This document shows, piece after piece, positions 23,060 through 30,556 of a DNA stretch of 64,000 nucleotides (positions are counted from its first letter, which is position 1; each line of letters begins with the position of its first letter). The DNA comes from Lacicoccus halitifaciens (GTDB lineage Bacteria > Bacillota > Bacilli > Staphylococcales > Salinicoccaceae). The stretch is from the NCBI RefSeq assembly GCF_040544485.1, contig NZ_JBDZDV010000003.1, positions 186,001 through 250,000 on the forward strand. The letters run 5' to 3'. The notes below the pieces were generated by a model. It saw only the letters and a list, made by a program, of their open reading frames with translations, did not search any database and was not told the DNA's origin. Position numbers and translations under genes: made by a program.

Positions 23060-23920
23060 TCACCAGCCGCGGTCCTGCATCCTGTCGGCTTCGGCGAGTG
23101 TACGCACATCGATGCCGGACATCGGACTGCCCAGTTCTTTTGCCAGCTCACCGATCAGCTTATAATCCTGATAGTTCTCGGTCGCCTGTACGATCGCCCT
23201 TGCGAACTTTTCAGGCTGTTCGGATTTGAATATGCCGGATCCGACAAATACGCCGTCAGCGCCGAGTTCCATCATCAACGCCGCATCCTGGGGTGTTGCG
23301 ACGCCGCCTGCTGCATAGTTGACTACAGGCAGTTCGCCCTCTTCCCTGATCTGTTTGAGCACGTCATACGGTGCACCCAGGTCTTTTGCGAATGTCATCA
23401 GCTCGTCATCATTTAAAACAGTGATCATTTTAACCTGCTGGTTCACCTTCCTGATATGACGCACCGCTTCAACGATGTTGCCCGTTCCCGGCTCACCTTT
23501 CGTGCGCAGCATTTCAGCGCCTTCACCGATACGGCGGGCCGCTTCACCGAGATCCCGGCAACCGCAGACGAACGGCACTTTATAATCGGATTTCAACAGG
23601 TGGTATTCTTCATCCGCAGGGGTCAGCACTTCTGATTCATCGATGTAATCGACGCCCATCGCTTCCAGTACGCGTGCTTCGGAAATGTGGCCGATGCGGC
23701 ACTTCGCCATCACCGGAATCGATACGGCGTTCACCACTTCTTCTATGATGCGCGGATCTGCAGCACGCGCGACGCCGCCTGCAGCGCGTATATCAGACGG
23801 CACACGCTCCAGTGCCATTACAGCCACCGCACCTGCAGCCTCTGCGATTTTTGCCTGTTCAGCATTCACTACATCCATGATGACACCTTTATACGGCATC
23901 GTCAGCTTATCTTGAGTCAT
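23060..23920 (-). CDS. pdxS: Pyridoxal 5'-phosphate synthase subunit PdxS, short N-terminus
   Basis: PdxS builds PLP from ribose 5-phosphate, glyceraldehyde 3-phosphate and ammonia. Catalytic residues are present: Asp in GVIMDVVNAEQ, the Schiff-base Lys in PVMAKCRIGH and the second Lys in RTKGEPGTGN. The C-terminus ends RMQDRGW as usual. Only 11 residues (MTQDKLTMPYK) precede GVIMDV, against about 19 in B. subtilis, so the amphipathic first helix (VKRGMAEMQKGG type) is missing; an in-frame stop just upstream excludes a longer start. pdxT does not follow: a terminator does. A divergent pdxR lies upstream. Confidence 0.94.
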   Translation of the reverse strand: MTQDKLTMPYKGVIMDVVNAEQAKIAEAAGAVAVMALERVPSDIRAAGGVARAADPRIIEEVVNAVSIPVMAKCRIGHISEARVLEAMGVDYIDESEVLTPADEEYHLLKSDYKVPFVCGCRDLGEAARRIGEGAEMLRTKGEPGTGNIVEAVRHIRKVNQQVKMITVLNDDELMTFAKDLGAPYDVLKQIREEGELPVVNYAAGGVATPQDAALMMELGADGVFVGSGIFKSEQPEKFARAIVQATENYQDYKLIGELAKELGSPMSGIDVRTLAEADRMQDRGW

Positions 23921-23973
23921 TGTTCATCCCACTTCCTTATATTTTGTTCTTATGATATATTCTAGTGTATTAA

Positions 23974-23994
23974 CTGACTCTTAAAAAGTGTCAG
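23974..23994. promoter_or_regulatory. Palindrome between pdxS and pdxR, probable PdxR operator
   Basis: CTGACTCTT-AAA-AAGTGTCAG, a 21-bp inverted repeat with one mismatch per arm, in the middle of the 101-bp divergent promoter region. A further GTCAG lies at 24014-24018 just before the pdxR start. Confidence 0.6.
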
Positions 23995-24021
23995 AATGAT
24001 TAATTATATAGGGGTCAGATA

Positions 24022-25356
24022 ATGTATATAAAATTGGATGCAAAAAGTGAAACGAGTTTATATGAACAGGTCTATCAAGAGATGAAAAGGCGGATTTTAA
24101 GCGGCGAGCTCAAAAGCCGGGATAAACTCCCGAGCAAACGACAGCTTGAAATGGACTTGAATATCAGCATGACCACAGTTGAACGTGCCTATGCACAGCT
24201 CCTTGATGAAGATCTCATATACAGCGTGGAAAAGAGCGGGTTCTTCGTATCTGAAATCGATCTGCTGAAAACCGCACCGAAAGAGACACCCGTCATCACC
24301 AGGCCGGAGCCCGTCAATTACAACCTCAGCCTCGGCGCAATCGACACCACCATCGTCCAAAAAGGCATCATCAAGCAGATTTCAAGGGAGGTGTTCGGGG
24401 AGGAGGATCTGCTCAACCCCGGGGAGGACAGCGGCGAGCATGCCCTCAGAAAAGCGATTTTCGACTATCTTCATTTCAACCGCGGCGTCTCCTGCTCGAT
24501 CGATCAGATCTTCATCGGCCCCTCGACGGAATACCTGCTGCAGCAGGCTTTATTTTTAATGGATTATCCGAAAATGACGATTGAAGATCCCGGCTATCCC
24601 ATAGTTAAAAAAGTCCTTTCCCATTTGAAGTTGTCGTGTGATATCGCGGAAGTCGAAGAAGACGGGATCAATATCGAAGATGTCAAAAAACATGAAAACC
24701 CAGTGGTGCACATCACGCCTTCCCATCAGTTCCCGAGCGGTGCCGTACTCTCCATGAAGAAGCGTGTGAAACTTTTGAACTATGCTTTTCTGGACGGCAA
24801 ATACATCATTGAAGACGATTATGACAGTGAATTCAGATATACGGGCAGGCCCCTGCCGTCACTCCAGGGGCTTGACCGGAACGAGCGCACCATATATATG
24901 AGCACGTTCTCCAAATCGCTCTATCCGTCGCTCAGGCTGTCGGTGATGGTGCTTCCGAAACCGCTGGCAGAAAAGTATTATGCTGAAAAATTATCCTGCA
25001 ATGTATCCAGGCAGATGCAGCATATCGTGGCGAGGTATATTTCGGAAGGTTATTTGAACAGGCATATCAACAGGGTGCGCAAAATATACTCAAGGAAGAT
25101 GAAGGAGATCACGGACTGGCTTGGGGAACATTTCCCCCAGGTGAGAGTCAGCGGCGAGCATACCGGCATGCACTTCGTTTTGAAGTGTCCGGGCAGGGAC
25201 ATCGGCCCGGATATTGAAGCCTACGGCCTGATCAGTAAAAACAATTATTCGGTGAGCGATCATTTCAATGATGCGGTAATCATCGGCATCGGTGAAGCGA
25301 AGACGGAGGAAATCATCGGCACTCTCAGCCATTTTCTTGGCGATGTATATAAATAA
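24022..25356 (+). CDS. pdxR: MocR-family regulator PdxR
   Basis: A 444-residue fusion of a GntR winged helix-turn-helix (about 1-75: SLYEQVYQEMKRRILSGEL, then LPSKRQLEMDLNISMTTVERAY) and an aminotransferase class I fold (about 110-440). The PLP lysine is in STFSKSLYPSLRLS near 295-308. PdxR proteins sense PLP and control vitamin B6 synthesis genes, which fits the divergent pdxS. Start at 24022 (MYIKLDAKSE), AGGGG upstream. Confidence 0.92.
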   Translation: MYIKLDAKSETSLYEQVYQEMKRRILSGELKSRDKLPSKRQLEMDLNISMTTVERAYAQLLDEDLIYSVEKSGFFVSEIDLLKTAPKETPVITRPEPVNYNLSLGAIDTTIVQKGIIKQISREVFGEEDLLNPGEDSGEHALRKAIFDYLHFNRGVSCSIDQIFIGPSTEYLLQQALFLMDYPKMTIEDPGYPIVKKVLSHLKLSCDIAEVEEDGINIEDVKKHENPVVHITPSHQFPSGAVLSMKKRVKLLNYAFLDGKYIIEDDYDSEFRYTGRPLPSLQGLDRNERTIYMSTFSKSLYPSLRLSVMVLPKPLAEKYYAEKLSCNVSRQMQHIVARYISEGYLNRHINRVRKIYSRKMKEITDWLGEHFPQVRVSGEHTGMHFVLKCPGRDIGPDIEAYGLISKNNYSVSDHFNDAVIIGIGEAKTEEIIGTLSHFLGDVYK

Positions 25357-25389
25357 AGCTTTCCGGAAGAATTTCCGGAAAGCTTTATT
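25352..25389. terminator. Bidirectional terminator between pdxR and citM
   Basis: AATAAAGCTTTCCGGAA/TTCCGGAAAGCTTTATT with a 3-nt loop, serving both convergent genes. Confidence 0.9.
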
Positions 25390-25392
25390 GAT

Positions 25393-26709
25393 TTAATACA
25401 GACCCAGGAGGAACCCGACAAAGAGGATCACCAGACTGAAACCCCAGATCCAGAAAAATGCATACTTGATGTATCTGCCCATTTCGATTCCTGCGAGCCC
25501 GACCGCAAGCCAAAGCGCAGGGGAAAAAGGACTGACGAACGTGCCGATGATGTTGCCGATCAAGAGGGAATATGCGATTTCAACACTTTCCACACCAAGC
25601 GGGCTGACGATGCCTTCAACGATCGGCAGCAGAGCAAAGTAATAGGCATCCGTATTCAGCACCATATCAAGCGGTACACCAAATGCCCCCACTACATAAT
25701 GAAGATAAGGGACAATGAACGCCGGGAGTACGCTGACCATGTCTTCAGCCAGGGACTCAAGCATGCCGCTGTTGTCCATGATGCCGAGGAACGTACCTGC
25801 TGCAAGGATGATGCTCCCCATCATGAGCGCGTTCGGTGCATGGCTCGCCAGACGGTCTTTTTGGACTTCCGCATCCGGGTAGTTCACCAGCATGCCGATA
25901 CATAAAGCGATCATGAAGATCAGTCCCGCCGGAAGGATGTTCGTCACCAAAGAGATGATGACAACCACAACAAGAAGGAGATTGAACCAGAGCAATTTAG
26001 GACGTTCAAGATCCTTGCCCTCGGACTCAGAGCCTGTGTTGACGCTGCTTTCAAACATTCCGGCATTATCCGGGTTGATGAGCTGCCCTTCTTTTTCTAT
26101 CCTTTTCTTTTCCATCCAGCCGAGGAATGCAGCAAACAAAATCAATAAGATGATTGCAATGATCTGCAGAGGGATCAGAGGCGGCCACAGTTCTGCAGCA
26201 TCCACACCGAGCACGGCTGCAGTACGTCCAAGCGGCCCGGCCCACGGTACCATATTGATGATGCTCGCACTCAGGCCAATCAGCAGGACGAGCAGATAAG
26301 GACTCATATTGAGCTTCTTGTAGAGCGGCAGCAGCGCCGGTATCGTGATCAGGAATGTCGAGGCGCCCGCCCCGTCCAGATGGGCGAGTCCGCCGATGAT
26401 TACGGTGACCATCGCCACGAGGATGACATTCCCCCGTGAGATTTTCACCATATTATGTATTAATGGGTTGAACATGCCTGAATCCTGCATGATTCCGAAG
26501 AATAAAATCGCAAAGATGAACATGATGACCACCGGCAGGACGGAGGCGATGCCTTCGCTGAAAAAGTCGCTGATTTCTTCAAAGCCGAAACCTGCAATCA
26601 GGGCTCCCACCACCGGGACGAGCGTGAGGGCGATGACAGGATGCACCCTCTGGGTGATCAATAATGCAACAATCGTTGCGATGATTATAAAAGCGATGAT
26701 GCTGAGCAT
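25393..26709 (-). CDS. CitMHS-family citrate-type transporter
   Basis: A 438-residue protein with about 11-12 membrane segments, similar to CitM/CitH (metal-citrate:proton symporters): HLDGAGASTFLITIPALLPLY near 115-135, NMVPWAGPLGRTAAVLG near 157-173, and a second half with NTDAYYFALLPI and NIIGTFVSPFSPALWLAVGL. A hydrophilic central loop (about 215-250) separates the halves. AAAGGGG precedes the ATG. Substrate by family only; citrate complexed with a divalent metal is most likely. Confidence 0.85.
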   Translation of the reverse strand: MLSIIAFIIIATIVALLITQRVHPVIALTLVPVVGALIAGFGFEEISDFFSEGIASVLPVVIMFIFAILFFGIMQDSGMFNPLIHNMVKISRGNVILVAMVTVIIGGLAHLDGAGASTFLITIPALLPLYKKLNMSPYLLVLLIGLSASIINMVPWAGPLGRTAAVLGVDAAELWPPLIPLQIIAIILLILFAAFLGWMEKKRIEKEGQLINPDNAGMFESSVNTGSESEGKDLERPKLLWFNLLLVVVVIISLVTNILPAGLIFMIALCIGMLVNYPDAEVQKDRLASHAPNALMMGSIILAAGTFLGIMDNSGMLESLAEDMVSVLPAFIVPYLHYVVGAFGVPLDMVLNTDAYYFALLPIVEGIVSPLGVESVEIAYSLLIGNIIGTFVSPFSPALWLAVGLAGIEMGRYIKYAFFWIWGFSLVILFVGFLLGLY

Positions 26710-26757
26710 AAATGAAACCCCTTTCCAAAATCTCAGCCCGCAAAGGCCAATAAAACT

Positions 26758-26806
26758 ATTTTGACAGAGGTCAAATTACCGGTCAAGTGCAAATTTTGAG
26801 AAAACT
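26758..26806 (-). promoter_or_regulatory. citM promoter with palindrome and CodY-like box
   Basis: On the minus strand TTGACC (26781-26786), 17-bp spacer and CAAAAT (26758-26763). The palindrome TTTGAC-CTCT-GTCAAA (26760-26775) covers the -10. Just upstream of the -35, AATTTTGAGAAAACT (26792-26806, plus strand) matches the CodY box AATTTTCWGAAAATT at 13 of 15 positions. The regulators are candidates only. Confidence 0.45.
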
Positions 26807-26834
26807 GTAATCGGTAACATATATTTCAAAAAAA

Positions 26835-26871
26835 AGACAAAATTAAAAACGCACGGATATTTCCATGCGTT
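26835..26871 (-). terminator. Terminator of the tRNA operon
   Basis: A 10-bp stem AACGCATGGA/TCCGTGCGTT with one G-U pair, then TTTTAATTTTG on the minus strand, 5 nt past the tRNA-Ile gene. Confidence 0.85.
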
Positions 26872-26876
26872 TTGAG

Positions 26877-26950
<74 letters not shown>

Positions 26951-26976
26951 TTCTTATGTATGTAAATTAAAAAAAG

Positions 26977-27049
26977 TGGAGACTAGCGGGATCGAACCGC
27001 TGACCTCCTGCGTGCAAGGCAGGCGCTCTCCCAGCTGAGCTAAGCCCCC
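26977..27049 (-). tRNA. tRNA-Ala (TGC)
   Basis: A 73-nt cloverleaf with anticodon loop TTGCAC (anticodon TGC), T arm GGTTCGA; acceptor stem has G-U pairs. The 3' CCA is not encoded. Confidence 0.97.
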
Positions 27050-27078
27050 GTATAACAAATATATTATGATAAAAATGA

Positions 27079-27160
27079 TGCGGGTAAGAGGACTTGAACC
27101 TCCACGTCCGAAGACACTAGATCCTGATTCTAGCGCGTCTGCCAATTCCGCCATACCCGC
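27079..27160 (-). tRNA. tRNA-Leu (CAG)
   Basis: An 82-nt class II tRNA with long variable arm; anticodon stem CTAGA/TCTAG encloses ATCAGGA (anticodon CAG). The 3' CCA is not encoded. Confidence 0.96.
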
Positions 27161-27170
27161 GTTGTAAAAG

Positions 27171-27244
27171 TCGGGAAGACAGGATTCGAACCTGCGACCC
27201 CTTGGTCCCAAACCAAGTGCTCTACCAAGCTGAGCTACTTCCCG
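27171..27244 (-). tRNA. tRNA-Pro (TGG)
   Basis: A 74-nt cloverleaf; anticodon stem CTTGG/CCAAG encloses TTTGGGA (anticodon TGG). The 3' CCA is not encoded. Confidence 0.97.
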
Positions 27245-27300
27245 TAAAGTTGTTTTAACTGCCTTCAAAAAAATAAAACGGCATAACCGCTTAATGAAAA

Positions 27301-27375
27301 TGGAGCGGAAGACGGGATTCGAACCCGCGACCCCCACCTTGGCAAGGTGGTGTTCTACCACTGAACTACTTCCGC
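27301..27375 (-). tRNA. tRNA-Gly (GCC)
   Basis: A 75-nt gene including an encoded CCA; anticodon stem CACCT/AGGTG around TGCCA (anticodon GCC); discriminator T. Confidence 0.97.
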
Positions 27376-27399
27376 AATATGTAAATTGAATTTTAGAAA

Positions 27400-27475
27400 T
27401 GGTGGAGAATGACGGGCTCGAACCGCCGACCCTCTGCTTGTAAGGCAGATGCTCTCCCAGCTGAGCTAATTCTCC
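27400..27475 (-). tRNA. tRNA-Val (TAC)
   Basis: A 76-nt gene including an encoded CCA; anticodon loop TTACAAG (anticodon TAC). First gene of the cluster Val-Gly-Pro-Leu-Ala-Ile. Confidence 0.97.
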
Positions 27476-27504
27476 GTTCACCGGATGATGAATACTAATA
27501 CATC

Positions 27505-27531
27505 ATAATATATCATCCATTACAATGTCAA
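27505..27531 (-). promoter_or_regulatory. Promoter of the tRNA operon
   Basis: A consensus TTGACA (27526-27531) with TATTAT (27505-27510) at a short 15-bp spacing on the minus strand, about 30 bp before tRNA-Val. The short spacing is a weakness. Confidence 0.5.
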
Positions 27532-27553
27532 CACTATCTTAACATTTTAATGT

Positions 27554-27610
27554 GTAAAAAGGGAAAGCAGGTGGAAAGGCTCAATTAAATTGAGTTTTCC
27601 CCCTGCTTTT
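27554..27610 (-). terminator. Terminator after the short peptide gene
   Basis: A long hairpin: inner stem CTCAATT/AATTGAG, outer stem AAAGCAGG/CCTGCTTT with minor interior loops, then CCCTTTTT on the minus strand. It ends the shp-like transcript before the tRNA promoter. Between it and the peptide stop lies a small hairpin TTATACA/TGTATAA (27625-27642) without a T tract. Confidence 0.75.
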
Positions 27611-27674
27611 GGGAGCTAATGTATTTATACAAAAATGTATAACAAGGTCAAAAGTGCTTCTGAAGATTCATGTC

Positions 27675-27779
27675 TTACATTAAATAAAGGATAGGATCAA
27701 CCGGCAGACTCTTTGTTCCAACAATTGTGAGTATCCCCGTCAACGCAATAACAGTAACTAAACGTCTTGCTTTTTTCAT
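27675..27779 (-). CDS. Short hydrophobic peptide, candidate pheromone precursor (SHP-like)
   Basis: A 34-codon gene. N-terminus MKKARR (four basic residues), a hydrophobic stretch L7-V20, then G21-T22-K23 and the hydrophobic tail SLPVDPILYLM with a single Asp at 28. GGGGGAG lies 5 nt before the ATG; a TATAAT -10 (27811-27816, minus strand) lies upstream and a terminator downstream. This is the layout of streptococcal shp genes: short, divergent from an rgg gene, basic start, hydrophobic C-terminus with one acidic residue that becomes the mature pheromone. It was called from sequence and context; a small membrane toxin is an alternative. Confidence 0.65.
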   Translation of the reverse strand: MKKARRLVTVIALTGILTIVGTKSLPVDPILYLM

Positions 27780-27810
27780 AATATCTCCCCCACCTTTTCT
27801 TGATGACTTT

Positions 27811-27859
27811 ATTATACTACGAATATTCTGACTCCATTAACTATTTTCATATATGAAAA
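27811..27859 (-). promoter_or_regulatory. Promoter of the short peptide gene with candidate Rgg operator
   Basis: On the minus strand a consensus TATAAT (27811-27816) has no good -35 (TAATGG at 17 bp), as in activator-dependent promoters. A perfect 16-bp palindrome TTTTCATATATGAAAA (27844-27859) is centred about 47 bp upstream of the expected start, where a class II activator would sit. It lies midway between the peptide gene and the rgg-like gene, so it could serve both. Confidence 0.6.
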
Positions 27860-27939
27860 CAAAAAGATTATAGTTTTCTTTTTACTTCTCCATGACCATG
27901 TAGTATCTTTAATGAAAGCTAACATCAGAGGTGAGGAAA

Positions 27940-28812
27940 ATGTCAAATCAATCCATAGGTATGCTGCTCAGGGACTTCCGGCAGTCAAGGAACCTGACGA
28001 TGAAGGAAGTCTGTGATACCGATTTGTCAATCGCCCAGTTGTCCAAATTCGAGCGCGGTGTCAGTGAACTGACCATCAATAAGCTGCTTGTGATTCTGGA
28101 CCGGCTCAATATTACCATTGAAGAATTCTTCCATGCTGAAAAAGAGTTTGAACTGAGTGAATTCGAACAACTTATAAATGATATGAAAGAACACTACATA
28201 CAACGTGACGTCGAAAAGATCATTGAACTCAGGGATGCGCAGCTGAAGAAGTACGAAGAACGGGACATCAAATTCTTCGAGCTCAATGCGATCATGCTCT
28301 CAGCACTGATCAAGGACCTCGATGAAGAGCGGTACGAGAAAAATGAACGGGAAGCCAAATTGATCGATCATCTGATGGAAGTGGATCTTTGGTGCAATTA
28401 TGAAATCGTCCTGTTCGCCAATTCACTCCCCCTCTTCACCATCGAATCACTCGTCATGCTGACCAACGAGATGATCAACAACACACAGTATTACCGGGTG
28501 ATCGGCAAACACCGGACGATGACCATCCAGACATTGACGAACGTCATACTGGTCCTTCTGGAAAAAGGGGAAACCGTGCACAGCAAAAAATTCCATGATA
28601 TTCTGGAAGAACTGCTGGAGACGGACCAATATCTGCTGTATGAGAAAAATGTCTCTAAATATCTAAGCGGATTCTACCACTACGTGACAGGTGACGAGGA
28701 CCGTGGCATACAGTTAATGGAAGAATCCATCCATACGTTTGATATACTGGACCGGAAGCAGCTCGCCGACAATTTCAGGATGCACCTCGACAATATTCAA
28801 ATGCAAAAATGA
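27940..28812 (+). CDS. Rgg/MutR-family transcriptional regulator
   Basis: A 290-residue cytoplasmic regulator: an XRE-type helix-turn-helix at about 5-60 (IGMLLRDFRQSRNLTMKEV, then SIAQLSKFERGVSELTINKL) and an all-helical TPR-like C-terminal region (about 70-290) as in Rgg, PlcR and PrgX proteins, which bind short imported peptides. Repeated motifs such as DEERYEKNEREAKLIDHL fit helical repeats. Start: ATG at 27940 with GAGGTG 6 nt upstream; a GTG at 27931 lies within the ribosome binding site. It is divergent from the 34-residue hydrophobic peptide gene. Target genes beyond these two are not evident nearby. Confidence 0.85.
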   Translation: MSNQSIGMLLRDFRQSRNLTMKEVCDTDLSIAQLSKFERGVSELTINKLLVILDRLNITIEEFFHAEKEFELSEFEQLINDMKEHYIQRDVEKIIELRDAQLKKYEERDIKFFELNAIMLSALIKDLDEERYEKNEREAKLIDHLMEVDLWCNYEIVLFANSLPLFTIESLVMLTNEMINNTQYYRVIGKHRTMTIQTLTNVILVLLEKGETVHSKKFHDILEELLETDQYLLYEKNVSKYLSGFYHYVTGDEDRGIQLMEESIHTFDILDRKQLADNFRMHLDNIQMQK

Positions 28813-28836
28813 GCGGAGAAGTTCTCCGCTCATTTT
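28806..28836. terminator. Bidirectional terminator between rgg-like gene and cupin gene
   Basis: AAAATGAGCGGAGAA/TTCTCCGCTCATTTT, a near-perfect palindrome between convergent genes. Confidence 0.88.
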
Positions 28837-28840
28837 CATT

Positions 28841-29212
28841 TTAAATATCTTTATCTTCCACCGGGCCCATCCAGTCCACTTCACCGGCAGTCAATGCCAG
28901 ATGCACGAGTTCGCTGTCCTTCTTCGCACCGTGCCAATGGACGACGTCCTTATCGATATTGAGGACATCACCCGCTTTGATCGTCTGCGGCTCTTTGCCT
29001 TCTTCCTGGTACCAGCCTTCACCATGGGTGACGAGGAGCACCTGGCCCACCTCATGCGAATGCCACTTCGTCCTGCCGCCGGGCTTGAATGTCACATTCG
29101 CAATCGGCGTGTTCAACGGGGCATCATCTTTGAAGATTACATTGAAATAAACTTCCCCCGTAAAATGGTCCGTCCTCTGTTCACCTTCCGGAAAGATTTT
29201 TTCTGAAGCCAT
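28841..29212 (-). CDS. Single-domain cupin protein
   Basis: A 123-residue cupin. Motif 1 is near residues 45-62 (PGGRTKWHSHEVGQVLLV; metal ligands H51, H53, and Q57 in the Glu position), then GEGWYQEEGKEP near 64-75 and motif 2 DVLNIDKDVVHWHGA near 82-96 with a His ligand. Such proteins bind a divalent metal; relatives include quercetinase-like and carboxymuconolactone-associated cupins. No substrate can be assigned. GTGGG and GGGGGAG precede the ATG. Confidence 0.8.
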   Translation of the reverse strand: MASEKIFPEGEQRTDHFTGEVYFNVIFKDDAPLNTPIANVTFKPGGRTKWHSHEVGQVLLVTHGEGWYQEEGKEPQTIKAGDVLNIDKDVVHWHGAKKDSELVHLALTAGEVDWMGPVEDKDI

Positions 29213-29284
29213 CCCACTTCTCCCCCTTCATTCATTACTGCCTTAAAAATACCATATTGAGTGGAGCCGGTGAAATGAACAACA

Positions 29285-30556
29285 TCATTCCCTGATCTGG
29301 CCGGAACCTTCGACGATATATTTATAGCTCGTCAGCGCTTCTAGACCCATCGGCCCCCTTGCATGCAGTTTCTGTGTACTGATGCCGATCTCACCGCCGA
29401 AGCCGAACATCTCGCCGTCCGAGAAGCGTGTGGATGCATTGACATAAACCGCCGCCGAATCCACTTCATTCAGGAAATCCTGTATGGCCTGATAATCCGT
29501 CGCAACGATCGCGTCGGAGTGGCCCGTTGAATACTCATCAATGTGCGCAATCGCTTCATCGTAACCGCCCACGACCTTCACTGCGATATCGTATCCGAGG
29601 TATTCATCCGTATAATCGGACTCTCCTGCACTGACTGCACTTTCGACGATCTCACATACCTTTTCATCGCCGTGTATAGTGACGCCCGCTTCTTCCAGCG
29701 CCTTGGCGAACACCGGCAGCATATCCTCCGCCACACTCTCGTCCACAAGCAGCGTCTCCAGTGCGTTGCATACGGAAACCCTGTGGGTTTTGGCATTGAC
29801 GATCAGCGAAGAGGCCATTTCCACATCCGCTGAAGCATGCACATACATATGGCAGTTGCCTGTGCCCGTCTCGATCACCGGCACAGTCGCCTGTTTCAGC
29901 ACCGCCTGGATCAGGCCCGCGCCGCCCCTCGGTATGAGGCAGTCGACACCTTCATTGAACTGCATGAACTGTGTGGCGAGTTCCCTGGACGGATCTTTGA
30001 TCAGCTGGATGCTCTCCTTCGGCACATTCGTCCCGGCGAGCCCTTCCTGGAGCACTTCAACGAGCGCCGTATTGCTGTTCAGCGCCTCTTTTCCGCCCCT
30101 TAAAATGACGGCATTTCCGGCCTTCAGGCATAACCCTGAAGCATCAGCCGTCACATTCGGGCGCGATTCGTAAATGATGCCGATGACGCCGAGCGGCACC
30201 CTTTTCTTGCTGATTTTAAGGCCTGCCTCGTTGACCCACTGGGCATCACTCTTCGACGTCGGATCTTCAAGCCCGGCCATCTTTTTAAGTCCGGTCTGCA
30301 TGCCGGCAAGCCTGTCCGGGTTCAGCGTCAGCCTCTCGATCAATGCATCCGTCAATCCGTTTTCTTTACCGTTCTTAATATCTTCTGCGTTCGCTTTCAA
30401 AATCTTTTCATGGTTTTTTTCAATTGCTTCGCTCATCGCCAGGAGCGCTGCGTTTTTATCCCCTGCCGGAAGGCCTCTTAAGACCTTTGCCGCTTTTTTG
30501 GCGTTCTTCCCGAGTCCGTACAGTACATTTTCTTCCGTCATCATTGTTTTCATCAT
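29285..30556 (-). CDS. proA: Gamma-glutamyl phosphate reductase
   Basis: ProA reduces gamma-glutamyl phosphate to the semialdehyde in proline synthesis. The 423-residue aldehyde dehydrogenase-fold protein has GVIGIIYESRPNVTADASGLCLKAGNAVILRGGKEA near 117-152, and the catalytic Cys in HRVSVCNALETLL near 255-267. The start codon is one of four nearby ATGs (30556, 30553, 30544, 30541); a GGGGGAG lies just before. It overlaps the proB stop by 4 nt. Confidence 0.95.
   Translation of the reverse strand: MMKTMMTEENVLYGLGKNAKKAAKVLRGLPAGDKNAALLAMSEAIEKNHEKILKANAEDIKNGKENGLTDALIERLTLNPDRLAGMQTGLKKMAGLEDPTSKSDAQWVNEAGLKISKKRVPLGVIGIIYESRPNVTADASGLCLKAGNAVILRGGKEALNSNTALVEVLQEGLAGTNVPKESIQLIKDPSRELATQFMQFNEGVDCLIPRGGAGLIQAVLKQATVPVIETGTGNCHMYVHASADVEMASSLIVNAKTHRVSVCNALETLLVDESVAEDMLPVFAKALEEAGVTIHGDEKVCEIVESAVSAGESDYTDEYLGYDIAVKVVGGYDEAIAHIDEYSTGHSDAIVATDYQAIQDFLNEVDSAAVYVNASTRFSDGEMFGFGGEIGISTQKLHARGPMGLEALTSYKYIVEGSGQIRE

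Noticed and set aside
23685..23965. Plus-strand open frames opposite pdxS.
   Set aside because: Shadow frames caused by codon bias; no ribosome binding site and no recognisable domain. The same applies to the many plus-strand frames opposite gltX, clpC, mfd and ftsH.
26954..27481. A 175-codon open frame with RGGSSPS-like repeats across the tRNA cluster.
   Set aside because: It is a translation of tRNA genes; the repeats are the conserved tRNA arms.
27675..27779. The short peptide as a type I toxin or a leader peptide.
   Set aside because: No antisense RNA promoter or attenuator structure was evident, it has its own promoter and terminator, and the divergent Rgg-type gene points to a signal peptide. 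Not excluded, only less likely.
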